DNA from: Niveibacterium sp. 24ML
GTDB taxonomy: Bacteria; Pseudomonadota; Gammaproteobacteria; Burkholderiales; Rhodocyclaceae
NCBI RefSeq assembly: GCF_026586805.1
Contig: NZ_JAPFHA010000001.1
Location: 62,001 to 126,000 of the forward strand
Reading direction: 5' to 3'
Length of the DNA stretch: 64,000 nucleotides
A program made the position numbers and the translations under genes. The notes under the pieces were generated by a model. It ran no database searches, was not told where the DNA came from, and was given only the letters and a program-made list of their open reading frames with translations. This document shows positions 18,206 to 27,136 of this stretch, piece by piece. Every line of letters starts with the position of its first letter. The stretch's first letter is position 1.

Positions 18206-19207
18206 TTGGATCGACTCGAACACCTGCGCGCCTGGGTTGCCGCACAACACCCTGGCCAAGCCTTCACGCTGGCCCCCGCCTCGGCCGACGCGAGTTTTCG
18301 CCGCTATTTCCGCATCAGCTTCGCCGACGGCAGCGAATCGCGCATCGTGATGGACGCGCCGCCGGCGCATGAAGACTGCAAACCCTTCGTTGCGGTGGCG
18401 CGCCTGTTTGGCCAGGCCGGCGCGCATGTGCCCGAGGTGCTTGCCGAAAACCATCAAGACGGCTTCCTGCTGCTGAGCGATCTGGGCAACACCACCTACC
18501 TGCAGGCGCTCACGCCCGACAACGCCGCCCACCTGTACGCCGATGCGCTGGGCGCGCTGGCGGGCATCCAGGCCAGCAGCAAGCCGGGCGTGCTGCCCGA
18601 GTATTCGCGCGAACTGCTGATGCGCGAGCTGGAGCTTTTCCCGGTCTGGTACATCGTGCGGCACAAGGGCATCACGCTGACCGATGCCGAGACAGCCGAC
18701 CTCTACGAGATGTTCGACCAGATCCTCGAGGTGAACCTCGCCGAACCCAAGGTCTTCGTGCATCGCGACTACCACTCGCGCAACCTGATGCACCTGCCGC
18801 AGGGCAACCCCGGCGTGCTCGACTTCCAGGACGCCGTGTATGGCCCGATGACCTACGATCTGGTCTCGCTGTTCAAGGATGCCTACATCGAGTGGGACGA
18901 AGAACTCACGATCGACTGGCTGGTGCGCTACTGGGAAGTGGCACGCGACATCGGCTTGCCGGTACGCGCCGACTTCGCCGATTTCCACCGCGACTACGAA
19001 TGGATGGGCGCCCAGCGGCACATCAAGGTGCTGGGTATTTTCGCCCGCCTCTACCATCGCGACGGCAAGGACGGCTACCTGCAGAACATGCCGCTGGTGC
19101 TGCGCTACCTGCGCAAGACCGCCGAACGCTATCGCGAACTCAAACCGCTGGCGCGCCTGCTCGACCGGATCGATCCGGTTGAGAAGATCGAAGGCTTCAG
19201 CTTCTGA
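18206..19207 (+). CDS. amgK: N-acetylmuramate/N-acetylglucosamine kinase AmgK
   Basis: Anomeric sugar kinase of peptidoglycan recycling, phosphorylating MurNAc at C1 before MurU converts it to UDP-MurNAc. The 333-aa product has an aminoglycoside-phosphotransferase fold with ASFRRYFRISF, the catalytic loop VHRDYHSRNLM and the metal site GVLDFQDAVYGPMTYDL. The start is uncertain: the TTG at 18206 has GGAG 8 nt upstream, while an ATG at 18137 would add a basic, unlikely N-terminus. It is divergent from lptD and directly upstream of murU, the same neighbourhood as in Pseudomonas. Confidence 0.87.
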   Translation: MDRLEHLRAWVAAQHPGQAFTLAPASADASFRRYFRISFADGSESRIVMDAPPAHEDCKPFVAVARLFGQAGAHVPEVLAENHQDGFLLLSDLGNTTYLQALTPDNAAHLYADALGALAGIQASSKPGVLPEYSRELLMRELELFPVWYIVRHKGITLTDAETADLYEMFDQILEVNLAEPKVFVHRDYHSRNLMHLPQGNPGVLDFQDAVYGPMTYDLVSLFKDAYIEWDEELTIDWLVRYWEVARDIGLPVRADFADFHRDYEWMGAQRHIKVLGIFARLYHRDGKDGYLQNMPLVLRYLRKTAERYRELKPLARLLDRIDPVEKIEGFSF

Positions 19208-19279
19208 GATGAGACAGCCCGACAGCGCGAGCCCGCCCGCAAACCACCGCAACGCCACAGCCTCGGCGCGGAGCCCCCG

Positions 19280-19978
19280 ATGAAGGCAATGATCCTGGCT
19301 GCCGGCCGCGGTGAGCGCATGCGCCCGCTCACCGACCAGACCCCCAAACCCCTGCTGGCAGCAGGCGGCAAACCGCTGATCGTGTGGCACATCGAAGCCC
19401 TCGCACGCGCGGGGATTCGCGACATCGTGATCAACCACGCCTGGCTCGGCGATGTCCTGGAAGCGGCCATCGGCGACGGATCACGCTGGGGCGTAGCGAT
19501 TAGCTGGTCACGCGAAGGCAGCGCGCTGGAAACCGCCGGCGGCATTGCCACCGCCCTCCCCTTGCTGGGCGACGCACCCTTCATCGCACTCAACGGCGAC
19601 ATCCATTCCGACTACCCGGTCGAGCGCCTCATCGCCGCCGCTGCACAGCTTGGCACGACCCGGCAAGGCCATCTGGTCCTGATTCCCTACCCCGGCCACA
19701 AGGCCGGCGCGGCGCTTGCGTTGGGCAGCGACGGGCTTGTCAGCGTTGCCCAGGGCGCGCCCTTCACGTTCTCGGGCCTCGCCGCCTACCATCCTGCGCT
19801 GTTCGCCGGGCTGCCGCGCGGCGAGAAACTTGCGCTGCTGCCGGTCTTTGAAGCCGCCGGCGCCGCCGGCCTGCTCGCGGGCGAAGTCCATCACGGCGAC
19901 TGGACCGACGTGGGCACGCCCGAACGGCTCGCCGAACTTGACCAACGCCTGGCGGTCACACGCCAGAGCGCTTGCTGA
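19280..19978 (+). CDS. murU: N-acetylmuramate alpha-1-phosphate uridylyltransferase
   Basis: Transfers UMP to MurNAc-1-phosphate, giving UDP-MurNAc and bypassing the fosfomycin-sensitive MurA route. The 232-aa protein is a single nucleotidyltransferase domain: MKAMILAAGRGERMRPLTDQTPKPLL (signature GxG and the PKPL lysine), INHAWLGDVLEAAIGDG, the metal-binding ALNGDIHSDYP and a C-terminal GDWTDVGTPERLAELD. It lacks the C-terminal beta-helix of GlmU, which fits MurU. It is 72 nt downstream of amgK with GGAG before the start, so the two probably form one unit. Confidence 0.9.
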   Translation: MKAMILAAGRGERMRPLTDQTPKPLLAAGGKPLIVWHIEALARAGIRDIVINHAWLGDVLEAAIGDGSRWGVAISWSREGSALETAGGIATALPLLGDAPFIALNGDIHSDYPVERLIAAAAQLGTTRQGHLVLIPYPGHKAGAALALGSDGLVSVAQGAPFTFSGLAAYHPALFAGLPRGEKLALLPVFEAAGAAGLLAGEVHHGDWTDVGTPERLAELDQRLAVTRQSAC

Positions 19979-19997
19979 TACCGCCCACAGGACACCC

Positions 19998-21320
19998 ATG
20001 ACATTCGACCCCAGCCCCTTCGCCGCGCGGCGCGCCCAACTGGCCGAGCGGATGCGCGAATCCGGCGGCGGCGTGGCTGTGATTCCGACGGCGCGCGAAG
20101 TGCTGCGCAACGGCGATTCGGAATACGCCTACCGTTTCGGCAGCAACTTCTACTACCTGAGCGGTTTTCGCGAGCCCGAAGCCACGTTGCTGATCATTGC
20201 CGACGGCAGCCAGACGCGCTCGGTGCTGTTCTGCCGCGAGAAGAACCCCGAACGCGAGATCTGGGACGGCTTCCGCCACGGCCCGGACGGCGCACAGGCG
20301 CGTTTCGGCTTCGACGAATGCTGGCCGATCAGCGAACTGGGCACCCGCCTCCCCGACTACCTTGCCGACCGCGCCACGGTGTTCCACTGCATCGGCGCCG
20401 ACGCCAGCGAAGACGCCCGCATCGTGCAAGCGATCGAGGCCGTGCGCAGCCGCGCCCGCAGCGGCGTCACCCCGCCGGCAAGCGTGCGCGACCTGCGCCT
20501 GCTGATCGAAGAAATGCGCCTGCACAAACAGGACGACGAGCTCATTGCCATGCGCCGCGCCGCGCAGATCAGCAGCGACGCACACCGCCGCGCGATGCGC
20601 TTCGCCCGACCGGGCTGCTTCGAGTACCAGGTCGAGGCCGAGTTGATGCACGAGTTCCTCAGCCAGGGGGCACAAGCGGCCGCATACACCCCGATCGTGG
20701 CGGCGGGCGCCAATGCCTGCGTGCTGCATTACATCGAAAACCGCACCCAGCTGCGGGAAGGCGACTTGCTGCTGATCGACGCCGGTTGCGAAGTGGATGG
20801 CTACGCAGCCGACATCACCCGCACCTTCCCGGTATCGGGCCGGTTCAGCGGCCCGCAGCGCGATCTGTACGAACTGGTCCTCGCCGCCGAGATGGCGGCG
20901 ATCGACAAGGCGCGCCCCGGGCAGGCCTACAACGCCTACCACGATGCCGCAGTTGCGGTGCTCACGCGCGGGCTGATCGACCTTGGGCTGCTGGCCGGTG
21001 AACTCGATACGCTGATCGAAACCAAGGCCTACAACCGCTTCTACATGCACAGCACCGGCCATTGGCTGGGGCTGGATGTTCACGACGTGGGGCGCTACAA
21101 GATCGACGGCGGCTGGCGCCCGCTGGCCGAGAACCAGGTGCTCACCGTGGAACCCGGTCTCTACATCCGCCCCGCCGACGATGTGCCTGAACATTTCTGG
21201 AACATCGGTATCCGCATCGAAGACGATGTGCGCGTGAGCGCCGGCGAACCGGAAATCCTCAGCCACGGCGCACCGAAATCGATCGCCGACATCGAAGCGC
21301 TGATGCGCGACCGCCACTGA
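19998..21320 (+). CDS. pepP: Xaa-Pro aminopeptidase
   Basis: Dinuclear-metal (usually Mn2+) peptidase that removes an N-terminal residue preceding proline. The 440-aa protein has the aminopeptidase P N-terminal domain (RRAQLAERMRESGGGVAVIPTA, SNFYYLSGFREPEA) and the pita-bread catalytic domain with metal ligands in LLIDAGCEVDGYAADITRTFP, HSTGHWLGLDVHD, LTVEPGLYI and GIRIEDDV. The ATG at 19998 is preferred; the frame stays open further upstream but there overlaps murU. It lies next to ubiH, as in E. coli where pepP precedes ubiH. Confidence 0.94.
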   Translation: MTFDPSPFAARRAQLAERMRESGGGVAVIPTAREVLRNGDSEYAYRFGSNFYYLSGFREPEATLLIIADGSQTRSVLFCREKNPEREIWDGFRHGPDGAQARFGFDECWPISELGTRLPDYLADRATVFHCIGADASEDARIVQAIEAVRSRARSGVTPPASVRDLRLLIEEMRLHKQDDELIAMRRAAQISSDAHRRAMRFARPGCFEYQVEAELMHEFLSQGAQAAAYTPIVAAGANACVLHYIENRTQLREGDLLLIDAGCEVDGYAADITRTFPVSGRFSGPQRDLYELVLAAEMAAIDKARPGQAYNAYHDAAVAVLTRGLIDLGLLAGELDTLIETKAYNRFYMHSTGHWLGLDVHDVGRYKIDGGWRPLAENQVLTVEPGLYIRPADDVPEHFWNIGIRIEDDVRVSAGEPEILSHGAPKSIADIEALMRDRH

Positions 21321-21336
21321 AGCGCAGCCCCCGACA

Positions 21337-22497
21337 ATGACCGACAGCCCACCCCGCAGCGCGCCCGAAACAGACGTCCTGATCGTCGGCGCAGGCCCGG
21401 TCGGGCTTGCTCTTGGCCTGGCGCTGCACAGGCGCGGGCTCAGGGTGTGCCTGGCCGATGCACGGCCCGATGGCGCAGGCGAGCGGGATGCGCGCGTGCT
21501 CGCCCTCGCGCACGGCTCCAGGCAGACACTGGAACGCCTCGGCGCATGGCCCGAATCAGGCCCAAGCCCGATCTCGACCATCCACATCTCACAACGCGGT
21601 CGCCTCGGGCGCACGACCATGCGCGCGGCTGAATACCAACTGCCGGCACTCGGCTACGTCACCCCGGCAGGCGTGCTCTACGGCAGTCTGCGTGCAGCCG
21701 CCGAGCGCGCCGGCATCCAGATCCTGCACGAAGCCGAAGTCACGCGCGTCGATACCACCGCCACGCACGCCCAGGCCGTGCTTGGCGACGGCCGCACGCT
21801 CGACGCACGGCTGCTGGCCTGCTGCGAAGGTGCGATCCACGGCGCCGCCGATGCGTTGCGCACGCGCGACTACCACCAGCACGCGCTGATCCTGCGGGTC
21901 CAGATCGCCGCCCCCCACCAGGGCATTGCCTACGAACGCTTCACACCCGAGGGTCCCCTCGCGCTTTTGCCCCTGGGCGAGGACTACTCTGTGGTGTGGA
22001 CCTTGCCCGCCGCGCAAGCCGAGCAATACATGGCGCTGCCGGAAGCGGACTTTCGCGCCGCCCTGCAAGCAGCATTCGGCAACCGCGTCCGCTTCACCGC
22101 CACCCATGAGCGCGCCCGCTTCCCGCTTGGACTGCGGGCGCGCGGCAATCCGGTCGGCACACGCTGCGTGTGGCTGGGCAACGCGGCGCAAACCCTGCAT
22201 CCGGTCGCCGGGCAGGGCTTCAACCTGGCATTGCGCGATGTCTGGGCGCTCGCCGAAACGCTCGCCGATGCCGCCGACCCGGGCGAGGCGCGCCTGCTGG
22301 CGGCCTACGCACACGCGCGCGCACTCGATCGCCGCAGCACCATCGGCTTCACCGATTCGCTGGTTCGGCTGTTCTCGAACGACGACCCACTGCTGGCGCA
22401 CGCCCGCGGCGCCGGCCTGCTGGCGCTTGACCTCTGCCCACCGCTGCGGCATTTCGTCGCCAAACGGATGCTGTTCGGCGCACGCGCATGGCCTTGA
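21337..22497 (+). CDS. ubiH: UbiH/UbiF family FAD-dependent hydroxylase
   Basis: Flavoprotein monooxygenase of ubiquinone ring hydroxylation. The 386-aa protein has the FAD-binding start DVLIVGAGPVGLALGLAL (about 13-30), a weaker GDxxH-like segment GNAAQTLHPVAGQGFNLAL (about 285-303), and PLALLPLGEDYSVVWTLP typical of the family. Its place 16 nt after pepP matches the classical pepP-ubiH order, which favours UbiH (C4 hydroxylation), but UbiF or UbiM-like specificity cannot be told by eye. Note GN in place of the usual GD in the second FAD motif. Confidence 0.85.
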   Translation: MTDSPPRSAPETDVLIVGAGPVGLALGLALHRRGLRVCLADARPDGAGERDARVLALAHGSRQTLERLGAWPESGPSPISTIHISQRGRLGRTTMRAAEYQLPALGYVTPAGVLYGSLRAAAERAGIQILHEAEVTRVDTTATHAQAVLGDGRTLDARLLACCEGAIHGAADALRTRDYHQHALILRVQIAAPHQGIAYERFTPEGPLALLPLGEDYSVVWTLPAAQAEQYMALPEADFRAALQAAFGNRVRFTATHERARFPLGLRARGNPVGTRCVWLGNAAQTLHPVAGQGFNLALRDVWALAETLADAADPGEARLLAAYAHARALDRRSTIGFTDSLVRLFSNDDPLLAHARGAGLLALDLCPPLRHFVAKRMLFGARAWP

Positions 22498-22510
22498 GCT
22501 GACGTCAGCT
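22497..22510. repeat. Perfect palindrome after ubiH
   Basis: AGCTGACGTCAGCT is a perfect 14-bp palindrome overlapping the ubiH stop. It has no T-tract. It could be a protein-binding site or a minimal hairpin; no function is claimed. Confidence 0.35.
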
Positions 22511-22608
22511 TGCGTCCGACACCAAATTCCGAAAATCGCCACAAACACCGCAACCGGATATTCCGTTAGAATAATCACGGGATTTGTTGATTTTCGGGGT
22601 TGACGGAC

Positions 22609-24330
22609 ATGAAGATACGGAATCTGGGCGCGGCTCTCGCGCTGGTGCTGCTGACCGCTTGCGGGGGCGGCAGCGGGGGCGACGGCGAGAGCGGCGGGGG
22701 ATCGGGCGGCGGCAGTGGCACGACACCAACGCCACCGGTTCTGCCCTCACCCACACCGGGCGAAGCGTCCCGCTTCCTTGAGCAGGCGAGCTTTGGCCCC
22801 ACCACGTCGTCGATCAACGCACTGGCCGCCAGCAACTACGAAGCCTGGCTGAGCGCCGAGTTCGCCAAGCCACAAACACTGCACCAGACCACCGTTGACG
22901 AGATCAAGACCGGGCTGGCCGCCGGCAAGTCGCTCGATCAGTCGCATTTCTTCGAAAGTTTCTGGAAACAAGCCACCACCGGCGATGATCAGTTGCGCCA
23001 GCGGGTGGCCTTTGCGCTGTCCGAGATCTTCGTCGTCTCCTTCGACGGCAATCTGTCCGGCTACGTTCGCGGCATGGCGTCGTACTACGACATGCTTGGC
23101 CGCAATGCTTTCGGCAACTACCGCCAGCTGCTCGAAGACGTTGCGCGGCACCCGATGATGGGCATCTACCTCTCGCACGCGCGCAACCAGAAGGAAAACC
23201 CGAGCAAGGGCCGGGTGCCCGACGAGAACTTCGCGCGCGAAATCATGCAGTTGTTCTCGATCGGCCTTTACGAGCTCAATGCCGATGGCAGCGTGAAGCT
23301 GGGCAGCGACGGCAAGCCGCTCGAAACCTACACGAACGACGATGTCAGCGGCCTCGCGAAAGTCTTCACCGGCTGGAGCTGGGCGGGGCCGGACACCGGC
23401 GACGAGCGCTTCTGGGGCTACGGCGAAGACAAGGACCCGGATCGTGATGTCAAACCGATGCAAGGCTACAACCAGTTCCACTCGCTCAGCGAAAAGCGCT
23501 TTCTCGGCGTGACCGTTGCCGCGCAATCGAAGGCCGACCCCGACGCCAGCCTGAAGGCCGCGCTCGACTTCCTCGCCAATCACCCCAACGTCGGCCCCTT
23601 CATCGGCCGCCAGTTGATCCAGCGCCTGGTTACCAGCAACCCCAGCCCGGCCTACATCAGCCGTGTTTCAGCGGCGTTTGCGAACAATGGCAAGGGTGAG
23701 CGCGGCGACATGAAAGCCGTGATCCGCGCCGTACTGCTTGACCCGGAAGCGCGCGAAGCGAGCTACGCCGCGCGCGACAACTACGGCAAGGTGCGCGAGC
23801 CGATTGTGCGCCTCGCCAATTTCCTGCGCGCCTTCAACGCCAGCTCGGCCAGCAATCGCTACCTGGTCGGCAACACCGATTCAAGCAGCAACCGCCTCGG
23901 ACAGAGCCCGCTGCGTTCGCCCTCGGTATTCAATTTTTACCGGCCCGGTTATGTGCCGCCGGGCACCGCGCTGGCATCCAGCGGCCTGGTTGCGCCGGAG
24001 TTCCAGATCACCAACGAGACCTCGATCGCGGGCTACCTGAACTTCATGCAAGAAGCCGTGAGCAAAGGCGTTGGCAGCTCCTACGACATCCAGCCGGACT
24101 TCACTGCCGAACTCGCGCTGGCGGAAAAGCCGGACGAACTGATGGCGCGGCTTGATCTGCTGATGACGCACAACACGATGAGTGCGACCACCAAGCAAAC
24201 GATTCGCGATGCGGTTGCCGCCATTACGATTCCCGCCGACGCCGCCAAGGCCGAGGCTGCGCGCAAGAACCGGGTACGCCTGGCGGTGTTCCTGGTGCTT
24301 GCCTCCAACGATTACCTGATCCAGAAGTAA
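22609..24330 (+). CDS. DUF1800 domain-containing lipoprotein
   Basis: A 573-aa predicted outer-envelope lipoprotein. It starts with a signal peptide and lipobox LLTAC, followed by a glycine/serine-rich linker (GGGSGGDGESGGGSG) and then the DUF1800 domain: FLEQASFGPT, LRQRVAFALSEIFVVS, KGRVPDENFAREIMQLFSIG, and SPSVFNFYRPGYVPPG. The biochemical role of DUF1800 is unknown. It is 12 nt upstream of a DUF1501 gene; this pairing is common in bacteria and suggests the two act together. The start at 22609 is chosen because it opens the lipoprotein signal; a TTG lies 9 nt earlier. Confidence 0.9.
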   Translation: MKIRNLGAALALVLLTACGGGSGGDGESGGGSGGGSGTTPTPPVLPSPTPGEASRFLEQASFGPTTSSINALAASNYEAWLSAEFAKPQTLHQTTVDEIKTGLAAGKSLDQSHFFESFWKQATTGDDQLRQRVAFALSEIFVVSFDGNLSGYVRGMASYYDMLGRNAFGNYRQLLEDVARHPMMGIYLSHARNQKENPSKGRVPDENFAREIMQLFSIGLYELNADGSVKLGSDGKPLETYTNDDVSGLAKVFTGWSWAGPDTGDERFWGYGEDKDPDRDVKPMQGYNQFHSLSEKRFLGVTVAAQSKADPDASLKAALDFLANHPNVGPFIGRQLIQRLVTSNPSPAYISRVSAAFANNGKGERGDMKAVIRAVLLDPEAREASYAARDNYGKVREPIVRLANFLRAFNASSASNRYLVGNTDSSSNRLGQSPLRSPSVFNFYRPGYVPPGTALASSGLVAPEFQITNETSIAGYLNFMQEAVSKGVGSSYDIQPDFTAELALAEKPDELMARLDLLMTHNTMSATTKQTIRDAVAAITIPADAAKAEAARKNRVRLAVFLVLASNDYLIQK

Positions 24331-24342
24331 GCGGAGACGACC

Positions 24343-25728
24343 ATGAGCTTTCACAACGCCTCCCGCCGCGAATTTCTCAAGCGCAGCGCCGCCCTTTCGA
24401 TGCTGGGCGGGGCCGCCCCGTTCGCCCTCAACCTCGCCGGCATCGGTGCGGCGGCCGCGGCAACCGACCCTGACTACAAGGCACTGGTTTGCCTGTTCTT
24501 CTTCGGCGGCAACGACCAGACCAACACCGTCATTCCTTACGACACGGCGTCCTACAACGATTACTTCGCTGCCCGCGACACCATCGCCCGGCTTCAGGCC
24601 GATCTGCTGCCGCTCACCACGCTGAGCAGCCTGGGCGGGCGCCAGCTCGCGCTGCCGAAGGAGTTCGCGCCCGTCAAGACGCTGTTCGATGGCGGCAAGG
24701 CGGCGATTCTGGCCAACGTTGGCCCGCTGATCGAGCCGATCGCCAATGCCGCGGAGTACAAGAGCGGCAAGAAGCGGGTTCCGCCCAAGCTGTTTTCGCA
24801 CAACGACCAGGTTGCCACCTGGCAGGCCTTCACGCCCGAGGGCGCCAAGCTCGGCTGGGGCGGGCGCTTCGGCGATCTGCTCGGCAGCATGAACAGCAAC
24901 ACGGTGTTCACCGCGATCTCGGCCGCCGGCAACACGGTATTCCTCTCTGGCCAGAACACCTTCCAGTATCAGATCAGCTCGGGCGGCGCGGTCGGCATCA
25001 ACAACATCAACAGCACCAGCCTGTTCGGCTCGCCGCAGGGGGCCGCGGCGCTCAAGGCAGTGAGCATCGGCAACTCGGCGCATCTGTTCGAGAGCGAACA
25101 TGGCCGCGTCGTCAAGCGCTCGATCGACGCCCAGGCGGCGGTATCGGCCGCGCTGACCTCGCTCCCCACCACCGATCCGAAAGTGGCGCTGCCCACGGCC
25201 CAGGCACAGAACCGCCTTGCCCAGCAGTTGCAAGTAGTCGCACGCCTTGCCGGTGTATCGGCATCGCTGGGCGTCAAGCGCCAGGTGTTCTTCGTCAGCA
25301 TCGGTGGCTTCGATACCCACGACAACCAGCTCACACAGCAACCCGCGCTGCATGCCTCGATCGCCGGCGCAGTCGATTACTTCTACAACGCAACGGTGCA
25401 GTTGGGCATTGCGAACAACGTCACGCTCTTCACCGGCTCCGACTTCGGCCGCACCCTCACCAGCAACGGCGACGGTTCCGACCATGGCTGGGGTTCGCAC
25501 CACTTCATCGTCGGCGGCGCGGTCAAGGGGCAGGACGTTTACGGCAACTTCCCGGTGGTCAAGCTGGGCACCGCCGAAGACCTGGGCTCCGGCCGCCTGC
25601 TGCCTACCACCTCGGTCGATCAGTACGCCGCCACGCTCGGCCGCTGGTTCGGTGTGGCGGACAGCGACCTCTCCACCATCCTGCCGAACATCGGCCGCTT
25701 CGACACGCGTTACCTCAACTTCATCTAA
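24343..25728 (+). CDS. DUF1501 domain-containing Tat-exported protein
   Basis: A 461-aa protein with a twin-arginine signal (SRREFLKRSAALSML) followed by the DUF1501 domain, which is related to the sulfatase/alkaline phosphatase superfamily: LVCLFFFGGNDQTNTVIPYD at the start, SIGGFDTHDNQL in the middle and FTGSDFGRTLTSNGDGSDHGWGSHHFIVGGAVKG near the C-terminus, where metal-binding Asp/His are expected. Substrate unknown. Tat export implies that it folds, perhaps with cofactor, before crossing the membrane. It is translated with the DUF1800 lipoprotein upstream, and a hairpin at 25739-25767 follows. Confidence 0.9.
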   Translation: MSFHNASRREFLKRSAALSMLGGAAPFALNLAGIGAAAAATDPDYKALVCLFFFGGNDQTNTVIPYDTASYNDYFAARDTIARLQADLLPLTTLSSLGGRQLALPKEFAPVKTLFDGGKAAILANVGPLIEPIANAAEYKSGKKRVPPKLFSHNDQVATWQAFTPEGAKLGWGGRFGDLLGSMNSNTVFTAISAAGNTVFLSGQNTFQYQISSGGAVGINNINSTSLFGSPQGAAALKAVSIGNSAHLFESEHGRVVKRSIDAQAAVSAALTSLPTTDPKVALPTAQAQNRLAQQLQVVARLAGVSASLGVKRQVFFVSIGGFDTHDNQLTQQPALHASIAGAVDYFYNATVQLGIANNVTLFTGSDFGRTLTSNGDGSDHGWGSHHFIVGGAVKGQDVYGNFPVVKLGTAEDLGSGRLLPTTSVDQYAATLGRWFGVADSDLSTILPNIGRFDTRYLNFI

Positions 25729-25738
25729 GCCAGTCGCC

Positions 25739-25767
25739 CGGAGACCCGCACCAGCCGTGGGTCTCCG
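25739..25767. terminator. Hairpin after the DUF1501 gene
   Basis: CGGAGACCC (25739-25747) pairs with GGGTCTCCG (25759-25767). The stem is perfect but no T-run follows, so it is at best a weak terminator or an RNA 3'-end stabiliser. Confidence 0.45.
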
Positions 25768-25797
25768 ATCGCGCTTCGTGCGCCTCCCCGTCTCGGG

Positions 25798-25803
25798 TAG
25801 AAT
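25798..25803 (+). promoter_or_regulatory. Candidate -10 element for dusB-fis-purH
   Basis: TAGAAT (25798-25803) matches five of six -10 positions, 43 nt before dusB. The -35 region is poor (TTCGTG about 17 nt upstream). fis promoters are growth-phase controlled in enteric bacteria; nothing here proves the same. Confidence 0.3.
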
Positions 25804-25845
25804 CACGCGTTTTTTCCGCGGCCTCACTCCCCCGATTCCTGAGCG

Positions 25846-26889
25846 ATGCACTTCGCCGGCTTCCAGCTTCGCAACAATCTTTTCGTCGCGCCCATGGCGG
25901 GCGTGACCGATCGTCCTTTCCGCCAATTGTGCAAGCGGATGGGCGCGGGTCTGGCCGTCTCGGAAATGGTGACCTCGAATGCGCTGCTGTACGCCACGAA
26001 CAAGACGCGCCGCCGCACCGACCACGCCGGCGAAGTCGAACCGATCTCGGTGCAGATCGCCGGCGCCGATCCGGCGATGATGGCGCAGGCCGCCCGCTTC
26101 AATGCCGACAACGGCGCGCAGATCATCGATATCAACATGGGTTGCCCGGCGAAGAAAGTGTGCAACGTCGCCGCCGGTTCAGCGCTGATGCGGGACGAAG
26201 CCCTGGTCGGCCGCATTCTCGAAGCGGTTGTCAGCGCCGTGCCCCAGTTGCCGGTGACGCTGAAGTTCCGCACCGGCTGGGATCGCGCCAACCGCAATGC
26301 GCCGTGCATCGCGCAGATCGCAGAAGCATCAGGGATCCGCGCGATCGCAATCCACGGCCGAACCCGCGCCGACCAGTACATGGGTGAAGCGGAGTACGAC
26401 ACGATTGCCACGGTCAAGCAGCAAGTCCGCATCCCGGTCATCGCCAACGGCGACATCGATTCGCCGCGCAAGGCACAGCAAGTGCTGGCCCACACCGGCG
26501 CCGACGGCGTGATGATCGGCCGCGCCGCGCAGGGCCGGCCCTGGATCTTCCGCGAGATCGAACACTTCCTCGCGACCGGCAGCGAGCTGCCCTCGCCCGA
26601 AGTGGCCGAGATCCACCGCGTGTGCCGCGAACACCTCGCCGACCTGTACGCGTTCTACGGCGAAGAGGCCGGCGTGCGCATCGCGCGCAAGCACATCGGC
26701 TGGTACACCAAGGGCATCGCCGGTGCCAACACATTCAGGCAGCTGATGAACCAGCAGCCGGACGTCGCGAGCCAGCTCGCGGTCGTCGATGATTTCTTCG
26801 GCCGACTCGGCGAGCACGGCGACCGGCTGTGCGACGTTGAACTGGCCGAACACGCAGATTCACAACCATTGCAGGAGCTCGCGGCATGA
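25846..26889 (+). CDS. dusB: tRNA-dihydrouridine synthase B
   Basis: FMN-dependent enzyme that reduces specific tRNA uridines to dihydrouridine. The 347-aa protein has the TIM-barrel start NNLFVAPMAGVTDRPFR, the catalytic-cysteine loop INMGCPAKKVCNVAAGSAL, GWDRANRNAPCIAQIAE, and the phosphate-binding IPVIANGDI and GADGVMIGRAAQGRPWIF. Its direct overlap with fis (4 nt) reproduces the well-known dusB-fis operon of proteobacteria and identifies it as DusB rather than DusA or DusC. Confidence 0.95.
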   Translation: MHFAGFQLRNNLFVAPMAGVTDRPFRQLCKRMGAGLAVSEMVTSNALLYATNKTRRRTDHAGEVEPISVQIAGADPAMMAQAARFNADNGAQIIDINMGCPAKKVCNVAAGSALMRDEALVGRILEAVVSAVPQLPVTLKFRTGWDRANRNAPCIAQIAEASGIRAIAIHGRTRADQYMGEAEYDTIATVKQQVRIPVIANGDIDSPRKAQQVLAHTGADGVMIGRAAQGRPWIFREIEHFLATGSELPSPEVAEIHRVCREHLADLYAFYGEEAGVRIARKHIGWYTKGIAGANTFRQLMNQQPDVASQLAVVDDFFGRLGEHGDRLCDVELAEHADSQPLQELAA

Positions 26890-27122
26890 GCCGCTCCGAA
26901 GACATCGCCGAATGCGTCCGCCGCGCGCTGGAACGCTACTTCAAGGACCTGGACGGTGAGAAACCGACCGGGGTGTACGACATGGTGTTGCGCAACGTCG
27001 AGCGCCCGATGCTCGAAATCGTGCTCAAACACGCGGGCGGTAACCAGACGGTGGCCGCCGAGATGCTGGGCATCAACCGCAACACCTTGCGACGCAAACT
27101 GACCGACCACGATCTACTCTGA
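26886..27122 (+). CDS. fis: DNA-binding protein Fis
   Basis: Small nucleoid protein that bends DNA and activates growth-related promoters. The 78-aa product has the Fis C-terminal helix-turn-helix [22 protein letters not shown] and the central [11 protein letters not shown]; the N-terminal arm is shorter than the 98 residues of E. coli Fis, as is usual in Betaproteobacteria. It overlaps dusB (ATGA) and is 14 nt ahead of purH, so all three may share one transcript. Confidence 0.93.
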   Translation: MSRSEDIAECVRRALERYFKDLDGEKPTGVYDMVLRNVERPMLEIVLKHAGGNQTVAAEMLGINRNTLRRKLTDHDLL

Positions 27123-27136
27123 TTGACCTGCGAACC

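Noticed and set aside
18102-18267. Upstream extension of lptD
   Set aside because: The added residues are arginine/cysteine-rich and overlap the amgK start region; they would bury the signal peptide.
23881-26025. Minus-strand open frame of about 714 codons across DUF1501 and dusB
   Set aside because: It runs antisense through three real genes, has no ribosome site and no recognisable domain.
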